NCBI GenBank assembly: GCA_036172665.1
Contig: CM069877.1
Location: 16,889,001 to 16,953,000 of the forward strand
Reading direction: 5' to 3'
Length of the DNA: 64,000 nucleotides
DNA from: Prosopocoilus inquinatus
Taxonomy: Eukaryota; Arthropoda; Insecta; Coleoptera; Lucanidae
The notes below the pieces were generated by a model that was not told where the DNA came from, made no database searches, and saw nothing but the letters and a program-made list of their open reading frames with translations. The stretch's first letter is position 1, and the number at the start of each line of letters is the position of its first letter. Below, one piece after another: positions 1 to 11,462 of this stretch. Position numbers and translations under genes: made by a program.

Positions 1-1047
1 TCATCAAAGAGAGAGCAAACGAGTTGTTTGTCTCCGAAAAGAAAAGAATAAAATTGCGTTTAATTTGTTTTCAGTACGCACTTCGCTCCCGGAATAATCC
101 GGGAGGCATATAATTAACAGAGCGTATTCGAAAAATAAATATAAAATAAACGCTGCACGATCCATTAAATTAATTCAGTCGGTCTGGGCGTTCGTCCCGT
201 CTCTGTCCCTCTTTGGGGGCGAACAAAGGGAATGGGAAATCGATATCAATACATAAAAGCTAAATATAATGTGCATGTCGTTATCTGTGATGTATTACGC
301 ATCATTGGAGATTGGGGCGCGCTGTGTTTTATTCTAAAACTCGGAACAAACGATGTAACTTTTGTTTGTTGCATTATTCGAACTTATCGAGTGGAATTTG
401 ATAAACGATCTAGAATTACTTCGCTGCTCGCATTCGAATTTATTTATAAATTTCGGGGAGGGGGTGGAAAGAACAGCAGGTAATTTCTGAAATACGTCGA
501 CCCGTCTTTAATTGAAATGGACGTCAAAGCCGAACCAAACCAAACCATCGTGCGTTTTCCTAATTAGACCGTCTCTAAAGTCACTTTGATATTCGGGGGA
601 CTGCCCGAGATAAAACTCCCAACTGGAATTCAATAAGACAGGCGAAGGTTTATAGGTAATCCCAGAATTCGCCCGTTCCTTTATTTCGCCGCAGCCGCCT
701 TCTTTATCGGCCGCGTTTCTATTACGAGATTTAGCCCCCGTTCTTTCGTACACGCGATATTTCATCACACAAACTACAAATCCGACTGTTTCGACGCCGG
801 ATACGTCTCCTGTCGAAATATGAAAGTGGATATCCGCGCCATGGCGTTCACAGGCGGAATTTCAAGAAATCTTGGTCAAAACTTAATAATTGTGTAAAAC
901 GATTGAAAACACGTCAGGACATAAAAAGATTTCTTTCTAGATTGAAAAATAAGAAAGTTTTTTTTGTTGTCATGGAAACCAATATTAACAGTTGATACGT
1001 ATTCGGACTCATAATGATCCGTTAATTTCAAATATGTAAAAATATAC
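1..1047. other. Unique sequence with no gene
   Basis: I see no convincing coding region. Short open frames at 232-483 (+) and 508-768 (-) have no recognisable domain and no splice context that I can support. The segment is moderately CpG-containing up to about 860 and then AT-rich up to the first ribozyme element. It could be intronic or intergenic host DNA. Confidence 0.5.
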
Positions 1048-1063
1048 CATATATATAAACATA

Positions 1064-1380
1064 TAAAATAGCGACATCTTACTATCGCTTTTTGACCTAA
1101 CATTGCAGTAGGATAGACAAATTGAAGCGGGATTTGCTCCTAATGAGTCCCCCATGCAAGGCGGCCATGCTTGCTGTCAAAGCATAATGAAAGATTTTAG
1201 AAAAATTTTTTGTGCAAATCGTTTTTGATTGCGAATAAATTGGGCAAGTCGTTTTTGGTCTGCAGTGGGAATGTCGAGCTACGTTTCTGCTGAAGAAGCC
1301 CCAAGCAGGGCTGAAACAGCTGTCCAGAGGCTGCTCGAGGTTCTCACTGCAATCAAAAACGATTTGCACAAAAAATTTTT
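1064..1380 (+). mobile_element. Hammerhead-ribozyme short element, copy 1
   Basis: A 317 bp non-coding element flanked by a perfect 16 bp target-site duplication (catatatataaacata at 1048-1063 and 1381-1396). It starts with the segment shared by all four copies (taaaatagcgacatctt), which is inverted relative to the body as seen in copy 3. It then has a junction near 1190-1230 and the common 3' body, ending in cacaaaaaattttt. The 3' body folds into a hairpin (1244-1367) with the ribozyme at its tip. It encodes no protein, so mobilisation in trans is inferred. The 12-16 bp duplications of all copies fit target-primed retrotransposition rather than a cut-and-paste transposase. Confidence 0.85.
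1274..1338 (+). ncRNA. Type I hammerhead ribozyme, copy 1
   Basis: Stem I outer 5' strand is tcgag (1274-1278) and inner 5' strand ttctg (1285-1289). The core CTGAAGA is at 1290-1296. Stem II is AGCCC/GGGCT around loop CAAGCA (1297-1312). GAAA is at 1313-1316. Stem III is the self-complementary ACAG/CTGT (1316-1323), and the predicted cleavage follows C1324 of GTC. Stem I 3' strands are cagag (1325-1329) and ctcga (1334-1338). All invariant core positions are present. One stem I pair is a G-U wobble (ttctg against cagag). Confidence 0.85.
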
Positions 1381-1396
1381 CATATATATAAACATA

Positions 1397-2939
1397 GCAA
1401 AGTTCCATTGAGAACTACGTTTCTGTAGATTACTGCTCGCCATTTAAAGATACACAAATGGTAATGGTATTAATTGAAAGTTAAAATTAAGGCCAATGTT
1501 ATCGTGTTAAAATTATTCCTATTCTGTTAATACTTTTGAAATAGAAATAAAATTTTTAAATTTCAAGTGAAAAATGTAGTCACCTTGGTACGTCAGATTT
1601 GAAGTTTGCAATTCAATAACCAGAATGTTGTACAATATGCTTCTTATTCAAAATAAAATTTCTTTCATCTGTATAGCATACTGACGATGAAAAACTGTTA
1701 GGATTTATTTCTTTGCTCCTGCATTGCTTCACAAAATACTTTCCTACTATTCTTGTTAATTTCAATACAATGTTGATGGCAACGGGATTTGCGGAATTGA
1801 TGTTTTTCTTTTAATATTCTTTACTGTTGTGTGTTACTTATTCTTGAATATTGTGAAACTTATTTAATTCTTAGTACAATTGAATTTAAAACTGACTTAG
1901 TATCGACATGTGTCGGTATTGATTGCCCATAGCATCATTTCAAGTTTATTGATAGTATCAAAAACAGTATTTTTGTATGCAATGACGTAGAATACAATTA
2001 TCATTCTAATAAAGAAAGAATTGGCGTAATTTAAACGACAAGAGTACCTACCTATTATTTGCTCTGTACAATAATTCATAATACTTTTTGACTGACGTAT
2101 AAATTATTTTCCATTAATTGAAACAACTCAAAGTTTCAAACCTGACTTAGGCGACTAAATTTTTCGTTTAAAATTTGAGAATTTTATTTATATTCCGAAA
2201 GTATTAATATTTAGGAATGATTTTAACACCATACTATTGTCCATAATTTTCTCTTTTTTTTAACACCATTGCCATTTTTGTATCTTCAAATGGCGAGCAG
2301 CAATTCACAGAAACATAGTTTTCAATACAAGTTTGCTATGTTCGGGTTTGAAACTTTCCACCCGGTATAGGATGTTCCATTTAAAATAAGAAAGTTGATA
2401 TCACTTCCGGCGAAACAGGAAGTCCTATGACGACTAGCAGTACATCGAAAAATTCCATATTTTGTTTAATTTATTGTCTCGAAAATTCAGGTGAATTTAT
2501 TAATAAATAAAGATTCTAGAAGGGTGAGCACATGGCGCGAGACGCCCGGTATATTAGCATAAAAGTGTTATAGAATCACATAAGAATTTTTTTTTGTAAA
2601 TGCAGCTTAAAAATGAGAAAGAAAATGTGCCTAAACGAAACCAAATAGATGTTTAGGAAGTTTAAAGAAAAAATATTGAAAACGATTATACGCCGCATCT
2701 GTCCAGCGAAGTATTAATAGGTGTAATATCGAAATGCTATGTTATGAGCATTTTTTCCATAAAACATCATGTACAGGATGTCTCAGAAATTGTGTGAGCT
2801 GACATTATTAACGCCTTTACAGTATCAAATCGTTTTCTGAAAAGTTACAAAAATTGCCATAGTTACTAGATACCCCTTAAGCTAGAAAATATCCATTATT
2901 TTAGAATTGAAGTTGGTTCTTGTCTGATGAAAATTGTAA
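1397..2939. other. AT-rich DNA, no gene
   Basis: No coding region is supported. The short minus-strand frame at 1897-2079 has no recognisable domain. Phrases such as tacaggatgtctcag at 2772-2786 look like the terminus of a decayed DNA transposon, but I could not pair it with a second end. Confidence 0.4.
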
Positions 2940-2989
2940 GTACAAAATTGTTTTAATCTTGAACCGGACAGAAATATGAAGGGAACGCG

Positions 2990-3027
2990 CTCAACGTTTC
3001 GCTGTAGATTTATAGCTTCGTCAGGAG
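2990..3027 (-). ncRNA. Hammerhead-like motif at the 3' end of a PLE remnant
   Basis: Read on the minus strand: CTGACGA (3024-3018), a stem II of six pairs including one G-U (3017-3001), GAAA (3000-2997), and minimal stem III AC/GT followed by T. A 3 bp stem I pairs CTC (3027-3025) with GAG (2992-2990). This matches the CUGANGA-stem-GAAA layout known for hammerheads in Penelope-like elements. It lies about 160 bp downstream of a PLE endonuclease fragment on the same strand. Stem I is short, so activity is uncertain. Confidence 0.6.
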
Positions 3028-3189
3028 TGAAAAAAAGTAAATAAACAAGTTGTCAAGAGAAACAAGTCGTCAAAAGAAACGAAAAGGTAACATGATTTTA
3101 AACTAAAATACGAGTTGTCCGGAATAAAGGAAAAAGAAAACTAGAACTAAATTAAAAGCAATTTTTCTTTTTTTAATTAATTGACAGAT

Positions 3190-3535
3190 CTATATCCTGT
3201 TTAAAGAGTCCAGAAAACTACAAAATATATCATTTAAATTTTCAAAGTCCGTACGTTTATTAATAGAATTTGGAGACATTTTAATTTTACACATTTCTAT
3301 GAAACGTCTTTTAAAAATATTAGATTCACTGTACAAAATGTCAGTATTATCAAAATCAAAATTATGATTATTTACTAATGAACGCTCTACAAGCATTTAA
3401 TAATTTTGATTATTTTTTTGAATATGATATTTATGTTGGTATAAACGTTTTTTTTTGAAATTTTGGCTTGTTTCACCTGTATAAACAGAATTACGTAAAC
3501 AACGTTAGGTTGTTTCAATTTCGGTATTTTGGTTT
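3190..3535 (-). pseudogene. Penelope-like element GIY-YIG endonuclease, fragment
   Basis: Minus-strand translation gives the GIY-YIG-like start SVYTGETSQNF about 25 residues upstream of a stop. After the stop follows HNFDFDNTDILYSESNIF, then KRRFIEMCKIKMSPNSINKR and a short tail. This is the C-terminal endonuclease domain of Penelope-like retroelements, which nicks target DNA. At least one in-frame stop (near 3397) breaks it. It continues upstream into the reverse transcriptase remnant (3560-3888), and the hammerhead-like motif lies downstream, which is the normal PLE order. Confidence 0.75.
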
Positions 3536-3539
3536 TTAA

Positions 3540-4083
3540 ATTCTAAAAAATTAAATTTAAATTATTCACAGATTTACTGGCTAAAATTAAATTATGTTTT
3601 TTGTAAATGTGTTTAAATATATTGTGTAATGGTTCAATATAAGGCAATGATATGTATTTATGGTTCGAAGTTTGTCTAATGTTATTATAAACATTTGAAT
3701 TGTGTAATTATTTAATACGATTTTTAATTACTGATTCAATAAAATTTATTGGATAAGAATTTTGAATAAGAATTTTGTTTTTTAAATTTAAGTTATCATA
3801 AATGAAAACTTTATCAGAAAGTAAAATAGCTCGATCTATTAATGAAATAATAGTTTATAATTTTATAATTTTTGGGTGTGTACCAGTGAAAATTTATGTA
3901 TCTACCTGACCAGGTAGGTTTATACACACTCAAAAATTATAAAATTCCAACTATTATTTCATTAACAGATCGAGCTATTTTACTTTCTGATCAAGTTTTC
4001 ATTTATGATAACTTAAATTTAATAAAGCATTACATGATCTTACAAAACGACCTTTTTAAAAAGAAAAAAAAAATATTTAGAAC
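3540..4083 (-). pseudogene. PLE reverse transcriptase thumb remnant with head-to-head duplicate
   Basis: The minus strand from about 3890 to 3560 reads through TIISLIDRAILLSDKVF and NSYPINFIESVIKNRIK, typical of the region after the RT catalytic core in PLEs. A second copy of the same stretch runs on the plus strand at 3921-4083 (TIISLTDRAILLSDQVF), so arms of about 105 bp (3781-3888 and 3921-4030) form an inverted repeat. Stops and indels make both copies non-functional. Inverted 5' ends are common in PLE insertions. Ribozyme element copy 2 is inserted immediately downstream. Confidence 0.65.
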
Positions 4084-4095
4084 AAAAATAAGTAC

Positions 4096-4447
4096 AGCGA
4101 CATCCTACGATCGCTTTTTGACCTGACATTGCAGTAGGATAGACAAATTGATGCTTTGACAGCAAGCATGGCCGCCTTGCATGGGGGACTTATTAGGAGC
4201 AAATCCGCTTCAATTTGTTTACCGCACTGCAATGTCAGGTCAAAAAGCGATCGTAGGATGTCGTTGTTTTATCTGTTCATCACTATTACATCGTAATTGC
4301 GAACAAATTGGACAAGTCGTTTTTGATTTGCAGTGGGAATGTGGAGCTACGTCTCTGCTGATGAAGCTCTAAATAGGGTTAAAACAGCTGTACAGAGGCT
4401 GCTCGAGGTTTTCACTGCAATCAAAAACGATTTGCAACATAATTTTT
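4096..4447 (+). mobile_element. Hammerhead-ribozyme short element, copy 2
   Basis: A 352 bp copy flanked by the 12 bp duplication aaaaataagtac (4084-4095 and 4448-4459). The first about 55 bp are an inverted copy of internal sequence (about 4200-4260), so the 5' half folds back on itself. The 3' half carries the ribozyme hairpin (4311-4435). It is the most diverged copy, with several changes in the catalytic core, so it is probably the oldest. It was inserted beside or into the PLE remnant. Confidence 0.8.
4342..4406 (+). ncRNA. Hammerhead ribozyme, copy 2 (core mutated)
   Basis: CTGATGA at 4358-4364 and stem II AGCTC/GGGTT (4365-4380). The GAAA position reads AAAA (4381-4384), so invariant G12 is lost. 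Stem III is ACAG/CTGT and the triplet is GTA. Inner stem I ctctg/cagag is intact, while the outer strand is tggag instead of tcgag. The architecture is clear, but the G12 change predicts loss of cleavage. Confidence 0.75.
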
Positions 4448-4844
4448 AAAAATAAGTACCTACATACATTAACTTTTTGAATTCATTTAGAAAATAGCAA
4501 GGAATAAGACGAAAAAATAAACTTTTACGTTTTTCGTAAAAGCAATAATATTCAATAAATAGGATTAAATGCTTCGGCTTATTTAAACGTACATTTTGTT
4601 CCGTTGTAAATGGTTCATAATGTTGTCTAGTTCCCCAAATCCGATATTCAATATTCGTCTTGAGTCCGAAAATATATATTATAGGGGAACTTTGTTTCGG
4701 CATTTCGTATCACAAAAAAATTAATTAATTGTTATTGTACTTCTTTATCCAAAACAATTGTCGAAAAGGCAATACGAATTTATGAACAAGGACTAAAAGT
4801 TTAAACCCGAAATTTCTATTTACCGTGGCAAAAATCAGCAACGT

Positions 4845-5040
4845 CGTTGGCTGGCAATAGATTACTGGGCATCGATTATTGGCAGTAGAGTATCGGTTAC
4901 TACGTGTACCACTGGCAACCCATTACTATGCTCGATTACTGTGCATCGATCGATTAGGTATCGTTTGCCGACAATCGATTACTGGGTTCCGTTACCGGCA
5001 ATCAATTATCGGGCATTGATTACTGGCAGTCGATAACTAC
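4845..5040. repeat. Degenerate short-period minisatellite
   Basis: About a dozen degenerate units of roughly 16-18 bp built on gattactgg and catcgattac phrases (for example atcgattattggcagta and atcgattactgggttcc). Unit length and sequence drift across the array. It is non-coding. The flanks at 4460-4844 and 5041-5151 hold nothing that I recognise. Confidence 0.6.
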
Positions 5041-5151
5041 ACTAACGTGTTCAAGTCACTCAGTTCTTTCGAAAAATTGCTCTGGCATTTTATTGGCAAT
5101 TTCTTACTAACAAGCATGTTTATTTGTCAAGATAGTTTTCAGTAATACTTA

Positions 5152-5279
5152 TACTCGATTATTTCATCTCTTGATAAATTTATCTGCCAGGTATTATCCT
5201 TGGAAACCATTGTATCGATAATAGTTTCCGGGGATATTACCTGATAGATAAATTTATCAGGAGGTGAAAAAATCGGGCC
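5152..5279. mobile_element. Palindromic MITE, Harbinger-like, copy 1
   Basis: A 128 bp palindrome with arms of about 60 bp sharing cacctcctgataaattt and caggtaatatcc. The right end begins ggcccgatttttt on the reverse strand. It is flanked by TTA (5149-5151 and 5280-5282). A 3 bp TTA/TAA duplication together with a GGCCCG-type terminus suggests PIF/Harbinger mobilisation. A second copy lies at 46780-46890. Confidence 0.65.
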
Positions 5280-5556
5280 TTACAGAGAAAGCAAGGCTGT
5301 TATTGTTAACGCCGATTTTCAAATCATTTGACAATTGTGCAATTTTTCACATAAAACAATCGACGATCCACAATTTATAAAATTAAAAAAAAAACATAAA
5401 ATTAAGGTAGATTTCAAGATAATTGTTGGCAGTTTCTCACATAAAACAAAATACGGTTGTCAAATAAATATTAAAAATTTTTAAATTAAAAAGAAAACCT
5501 ACAAAAATCGCTTTGAATAAATAAAAGTGACTCGACTTTTTCTGAAATTAAATAAT

Positions 5557-8095
5557 AATAATAATATTTTATTTTTTGCGCGCAACAGTATAACTAGTAT
5601 GGGCACAAAAAAACAGCGTGTGCGTGGGTTATAAACTATTCAAACAATATCGTTATTATGAATTATTAACTATTAATAGTTTTACATAAATAATGTTAAA
5701 ATTTATAATATGAATATAAATGAATAAGAGAAATTATCTTGATTTTAATTTAATGAAAATGTCTTCAAAATGTTCTTTTGCGCTCTTGCACATTTGATAT
5801 ACTGGACTTCGAACCATCACGTTCGTTCTGCTTCTCGGTGTACAGGAAGTGTGGCTACTTCTCGTAAAAATCCGTGTAACATTAAATTCAAATTAATAAA
5901 TCTACTTGATTGTGAATCAGTTTACACAGAAAAGTTGCATTGTTCATTTCTCTCCTGAACTGCAAGGATTCCATGTTATGGTGCATCATAATAAATCATA
6001 TATAATAAATCATAACTAGCGTTTCTCTGTGGATAAATACCGTTCTGTTTAAAACTAACGTATTTTAGCAAACGTTTTTGGACTCGTTCAATTTGCAGTT
6101 GATGATACATGATACTAACACCAGAAAAATGGATCACAAAGCCCAGCGTTTTGATGGTAGATTGACAAATTGATGTGATGTGTTTTACAAAATGAAGATG
6201 AACGTCAAATGTTACCTCTAAATCGCGAATCGTTGTCGCAGAAACTAAATCTTGATTGCCAATTTTATAAGGAAATTCAGTTATTACTTTCTTCTTAGTG
6301 TACCTCAACACATAGCATTTATTCACATTTAACTGCAATTTATTTAACTGACACCATTCGACAACTATATTGATGTTATTTTTTAAATGCAACGCATCAG
6401 CAGCGTCTTTTACACAATTATAGTTTTAAGTCGTCAGTGTAAGTTAGCGCTGGACATGTAAGCTGGTCAAAAAATATCGCTTACAAATAATATAAACAAG
6501 AGAATTGACCTAAATTCGTACCTTGCGGAACTCCGAATGTTGAAGGAAATTCAGTAGACCGAAAATCGTTGTACTGTAATTTGTTCTCAGGGTTAAATAG
6601 GACTGCATAAAAGGCAATAAATGAGGATACAAATTAAAAGATTTTAGCTTCATTAACAGAATACAATGATCTATTCTGTCAAACGCCTTGGAGAAGTCGG
6701 TGTAGATAACATCCATTTGTATGGAATTATCTAATGCTGTGCTATTATCCTATATAATACAAGCTAAATCAAAGATTTTGGAAAAATTACACAGGATAGA
6801 AATTGGTCGATAATTACGCACATCAGAGACATCTCTTTTTTAAACACCGGGACACTATTTTTCAAATAAAAGGAAAAGTGTTATTCATTAGCGCTAAATT
6901 AAATAAATTTAGGGGTTCAATAAGAACTTGACAACAAGCTTTGATCATAAACGATGGTATTTGGTCAGAGACGGTAATTTGCTCGCTTTTCATTCTTGAT
7001 ATTCTCCGCAAGATGTCTTCATTTGTAATACAACGGATAGAAAGGGTGTCATTATACAAGGTGTTGTTTTACTGTGTGCAAATAAAAATACAAGTACGTG
7101 AAATGCTACCTTCTGCGCGTATTTTCTGATAGCTACCGAATCATAGCCAAAAGAATTCGGAGGTTCCACTTGTTTGAAACTGCTGAAATGTACGAGAGAA
7201 AAACATTCAGCAAGGTCATTGACGCCTTTTTCCGCATCTTTTGTCCAGTAATTATAATCGTCGGTTTATAATTTGAAAATACCTAAAACTGTAATTACTT
7301 GGAGCGAAATGGAACTTGTTTTAATTAATCCAGGTGCTTTGTGAGCGCGTTTAAAATGTTTCGACTGTTACGATCTATTAATAGGCCTCATACGAATCAA
7401 ACAAATGTTCGTTTACGACATCGTAAAACACTGACCTATATTCCGGTCACACAGGCAAGGCGGCGTACCATCCAGTCGTTAGCTATGTCGGTAGTTCTCA
7501 AACGGTTTGGTGAAAATCTTCCAATGCATTTTTCTTGACAACTATTAACTTGGTGTTAAGGGCATATAAGTGTAATCGTTGCCATTTATGGTGATTACGG
7601 TGACACAGTAAAAGAACGCCCTGTATATCCCGATGTATGAAGCGTCGTCCATTGTAATATTTGTAACAATCATCGTGATTAAGGATGAAATTCGAGAATT
7701 TCCTTTTTTATGTTGTACGTACTGCCAGAAGTATTTGGGATCGCTCTTTAATTGAGATTCCGCTTTCGAAATATAATCTTCGTAAGCAGCATTGACTAGA
7801 TTTTTCGTAATGTACCTCAGTCTACTGAATTCGTTATAGAAGCATACACGCCTTGTGGATTTACATTTGCGATGCTAGAATTGTTTGAGTTTAAGATTAC
7901 GTTTTATCTCCGATGTAAACCAAGGAGAGAATGAATTACGTGATGAAGATGCACACGAAAGAACATTTCTGTTCAATAAATTGTACTCCTACAACTTTTT
8001 ATAAAAGGCGTCAACACATTCGTCAACATTTTTGTAGCATCTCAGAATTGATCTGTCTGTAGCAAAAATGTTTCTATAGGATTAAAAATTCAGTT
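5557..8095 (-). mobile_element. Decayed LINE (Jockey/CR1-like), minus strand
   Basis: The minus strand carries a broken non-LTR reverse transcriptase. In order, it has linker sequence with YASITNSVD and YFRKRNLN-type phrases at about 8090-7680, an RT entry (7059-6862, MKSEQITVSDQIPSFMIKA), the catalytic VIYTDFSKAFDRIDH (6716-6510), YTDD near 6450, and the RT end (6392-5976, QLNKLQLNVNKCYVLRYTKK). Stops and frameshifts separate these blocks. The (TTA)n-like tail at 5557-5570 marks the 3' end. The segment 7330-7600 does not match LINE sequence that I recognise and may be an insertion. No endonuclease domain remains, so it is a 5'-truncated, dead copy. Confidence 0.7.
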
Positions 8096-8105
8096 ATGCA
8101 ATTTA

Positions 8106-8440
8106 TTGGTCTTATTTTTCTTCAATTATTGTGTTGCTGTGCTGTCTATGGCCCCTGTTTGTATTTTAAACTATAAAAGAATACAAAAAGTGCAGAATTC
8201 CTACCTTTGTTTCATCTACGGACTCAAGGGAAGAGACCACGTGTTAATGAAGCTGCAAGAAGCAGGTTGGCTTAATATGATTACTCCACACGACTTGTTG
8301 ATACATAAAGTATTTAAAACTTCATCTCTCTCATATTTTAGCTCATTATTAAATCTAAGGTACTTATACCCTGACAAAAATTTACGACGTTTTGGTATTT
8401 GCACATATTCGTCCGTTTGCTGTATCCATTTACGTTAAAC
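8106..8440 (+). pseudogene. LINE ORF2 C-terminal fragment, plus strand
   Basis: The translation contains RIQKVQNSYLCFIYGLKG and KLQEAGWLNM, followed by a leucine-rich stretch. This is the typical post-RT C-terminal region of Jockey/CR1-type LINEs, where RIQKVQN precedes the conserved GWL motif. It abuts the minus-strand LINE head to head and comes from a separate insertion. No RT motifs remain. Confidence 0.7.
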
Positions 8441-11400
8441 ATATCGTGCTGTTATCTTTTTCTGAAATAGGAATTTGAACGTAAACTCGTCGATAAAGTA
8501 ACGTTATGTTTAACGTAAATGGATACAGGATACTTGATTGATGGTGTAGCATAGCTGAACTTCGTCAAGTAAAAAAAGGCATTCATAAATTCAGATTGTA
8601 TGATACCATTTTCAGTTTTGCCCTCTGGAAATCAGTTGGACTGAAGAGGAGTTTATAGGTTATATACATTTCTGCGTTAAACAAATGAAGTTCCTTTACA
8701 GTACTAATTTGGGTATAGGTACAGCGTATTTGCTTTTTAATTTCATTTTACTATGGAACGTACATAAGTCTCTTTTTACTTTTACTTATTTCTGAAATAA
8801 ACAACTGGCACACATAACTCACCACTTCTTATAATATCTAAGAACCCTTCAACGCCATATTTAATTGTAGGTGAATCGTGAAATTTTTACGATTCACAGT
8901 TTCAAGATCGATGCTGAATCGACTGAGATGTGTTGAACGCTAAACCGTATGCGATCATAACTAGATTGTGAATCGATTGTGTCCATTGAATTATTTATAT
9001 TTATTTGTATTCCATCACCATCGATGGCTACGATAATTCACACAAGGGCGACGCGACGCGGTAAAAAAAGGATCAGATGACTAACGGCGCGTCTGTTGAA
9101 ACAATGAATTTCGATCGACGCGACGCCCTATCGTGTAATAGTTATTTACGTGTCAAGCTTTGTAAATTAATCTTTGCGGGCGAGCTGGAAGTTTGTGGGA
9201 CGAGCGACGAAGGATCTAGTCCCATAATCCAGCGAGCCAAGTGAAGATTAATTGCAAAGCGTGTCGAGTACAAACTTTTATTTTCACCTTCACATGGCGA
9301 TTTTTAGTTAATTTACATTATTTTTTTTATGAAAACGTTTTTTTATCGGAGGTATTATTTTTAGCTAGATGTAGTCATGATGAAGTAAACGGACCATCTG
9401 CTTTTCTACAAGCCTGTAAAATTTTACAGGTGTTTTATACCAGCCCGTAAAATATTACAGGTCTGTTTCCGTTAGTTATCGTTTACTTGGTTACCATAAA
9501 CAACAAAATTAACCTATAAAATGTCTTTTACTAAGAAGGTGGAAATAAATAATATATACACCATCTGTAACCCTTTTCTAACTTTACGTGCAAGTTTGCC
9601 GATCACCGAGGCGCGATGTATAACTTTTACCAGGATGGTTACCCACCCAAGACCGAATAGAGCGTAACATGCTTAACTATTGTTAATGACAGCGTTGCCA
9701 CATTGCCACAGATCCGTACCACCGGCCGTGTAAATAATAATTAATATAAATTATGAATATGCGAGCGGGCATTGTTTATCGCAAATTACGCCCGCCGCCG
9801 CCAGATTTATGTCGCTATGTAAATCCCCCGTGGATAAATTGCATATTTGAAAACAATTAAAAGTTCTGGCGAGCACGCGGGCGGGGGCGGGTGCCGGGCG
9901 GGGCCGACGCGTGGTTCATCGATCTGTTGCTGTGTGACTTTATGTCAGGCAATTAAAAAAATAACCTCCGTTACGTGGGTACCCCCGAAACAAGAAAATA
10001 AGAGATAACGATGAAAAAAGTAATTAACAGATCGCTATCGCTTGTAAAACAGAAACGACAGTTTCGCCGATGACCATTAATGTTATTATTGACCTAAAAG
10101 GATTTGAAGTCATCTGAAATAATTTTTAAAAAGTTTTCAGCGGCTCAAAGTGAAGGAAGCAGTTTACGGTTATGATTGCTGGTTAAAATGTGCTTATTAT
10201 CTCTAATTCTGCAATGTATCCAGGGGTACGGATCGTAGGTTAAAATAAACTTAGTGGGCAACGTAATTGTTAAACAAAAAGAAATTTCAAGCTAAAACGA
10301 ATGCAAAGAACTGCAGTTAAGTATAAGATTATAATTCGGTCAGTGCGACATTTTGAGACAACATTATGCTAAATATTGTACGTAAAATGTTGAATTGAGC
10401 AGTTGTATCCGGTCAGTCATAATTACTCGTAAAGAATTTACGCCAATTTTTTTTTTAACTTTATATCTTTTACACAATCGTGTAATGAATTTTTGACCGT
10501 TCGACAGTATCCGACCGGGGTCGCTTAGTGTGACGCCCTTCTAACTGGCATTGTAAACGGCCGGAAAAGTCGATCTTATATTTTATTCGAAATTTTAATT
10601 TAATTTGATTACTGCAGTTGAATTTAATCTGTTTTATTTTAATATAAACTTTCTCAGCCAATAATGATTTGCACAGGAAATACTGTAGTCACAAAAAATA
10701 ATAATTAAGATCGCATTACCCGCAGAAACCGTGTGACTATATTCCTTCCTTCCCCGCCGTGCCAAATTAATGTTAAAAGCTTGTTAAAGTTGCCCCCTAA
10801 TTTAGGCAACCTTTGTAACGCCTTTAAGATAAGCGAAAGAGAGGGACATTCTTAAGATACGCATCCAGGCTCCATGGCGGGAGCAAATGAAAAATTAAAT
10901 CAGTATCCACCGGGAGGAGCCATCGAGAGTCTCCTAAATGTTATTGTCCTAACCATTCAATCATGCGGTTGTTTTACCACAGCAGTTTAACCCCGTAGAA
11001 ACCCCTTCAGGGAAACATGAGTGAGTGTGTGTGTTTGTAAACGCGGAGAAAACCAGGCTTGGGGCCCAGAATTCAATCGAAGAACCCTCGGGCATCCCAA
11101 GAACCTCCGTTACTACGTTTCGCCTCTGATAAGGTATTGTAATTGTTATTTTATATTCATGTAACATTTTCTTTTCAAAATTCCATAAAACTAAATTTCA
11201 CTTCATATTTTTTGGTTGTTAATTGTTTTTTTTTTTTGTTTGTATCAATTTAAATCAGTGCTCAATAAATCCATTGTAGCACATGAGGGATTTTATTTAT
11301 TTGTACAGTTTCTGAGCCAAGAGCCCCTGATAGCCTTCGGAAGAGTTTGAAAGAGTTAAAGAGGTAAACAGATTTGGTAACTTCCTAAAAATTACCTGGT

Positions 11401-11462
11401 AAGTACAGATAAGTGGTGGAATTTTCTTATTTTTCTATTTCCCAAAGAAAAACCAACTTATA
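8441..11462. other. Long unique stretch; CpG-richer candidate regulatory core
   Basis: No gene or transposon coding sequence is supported. About 9000-10960 is unlike the surrounding AT-rich repeats. It is CpG-containing, has GC runs (about 9870-9915) and TAAT-rich homeodomain-like sites, and resembles insect conserved non-coding DNA. A short double hairpin made of two near copies of a palindrome (ctgtaaaattttacagg) lies at 9414-9464. Conservation cannot be tested here. Confidence 0.35.

Noticed and set aside
232..768. Two short open frames as possible host exons
   Set aside because: No recognisable domain and no consistent splice sites; chance frames are common at this length.
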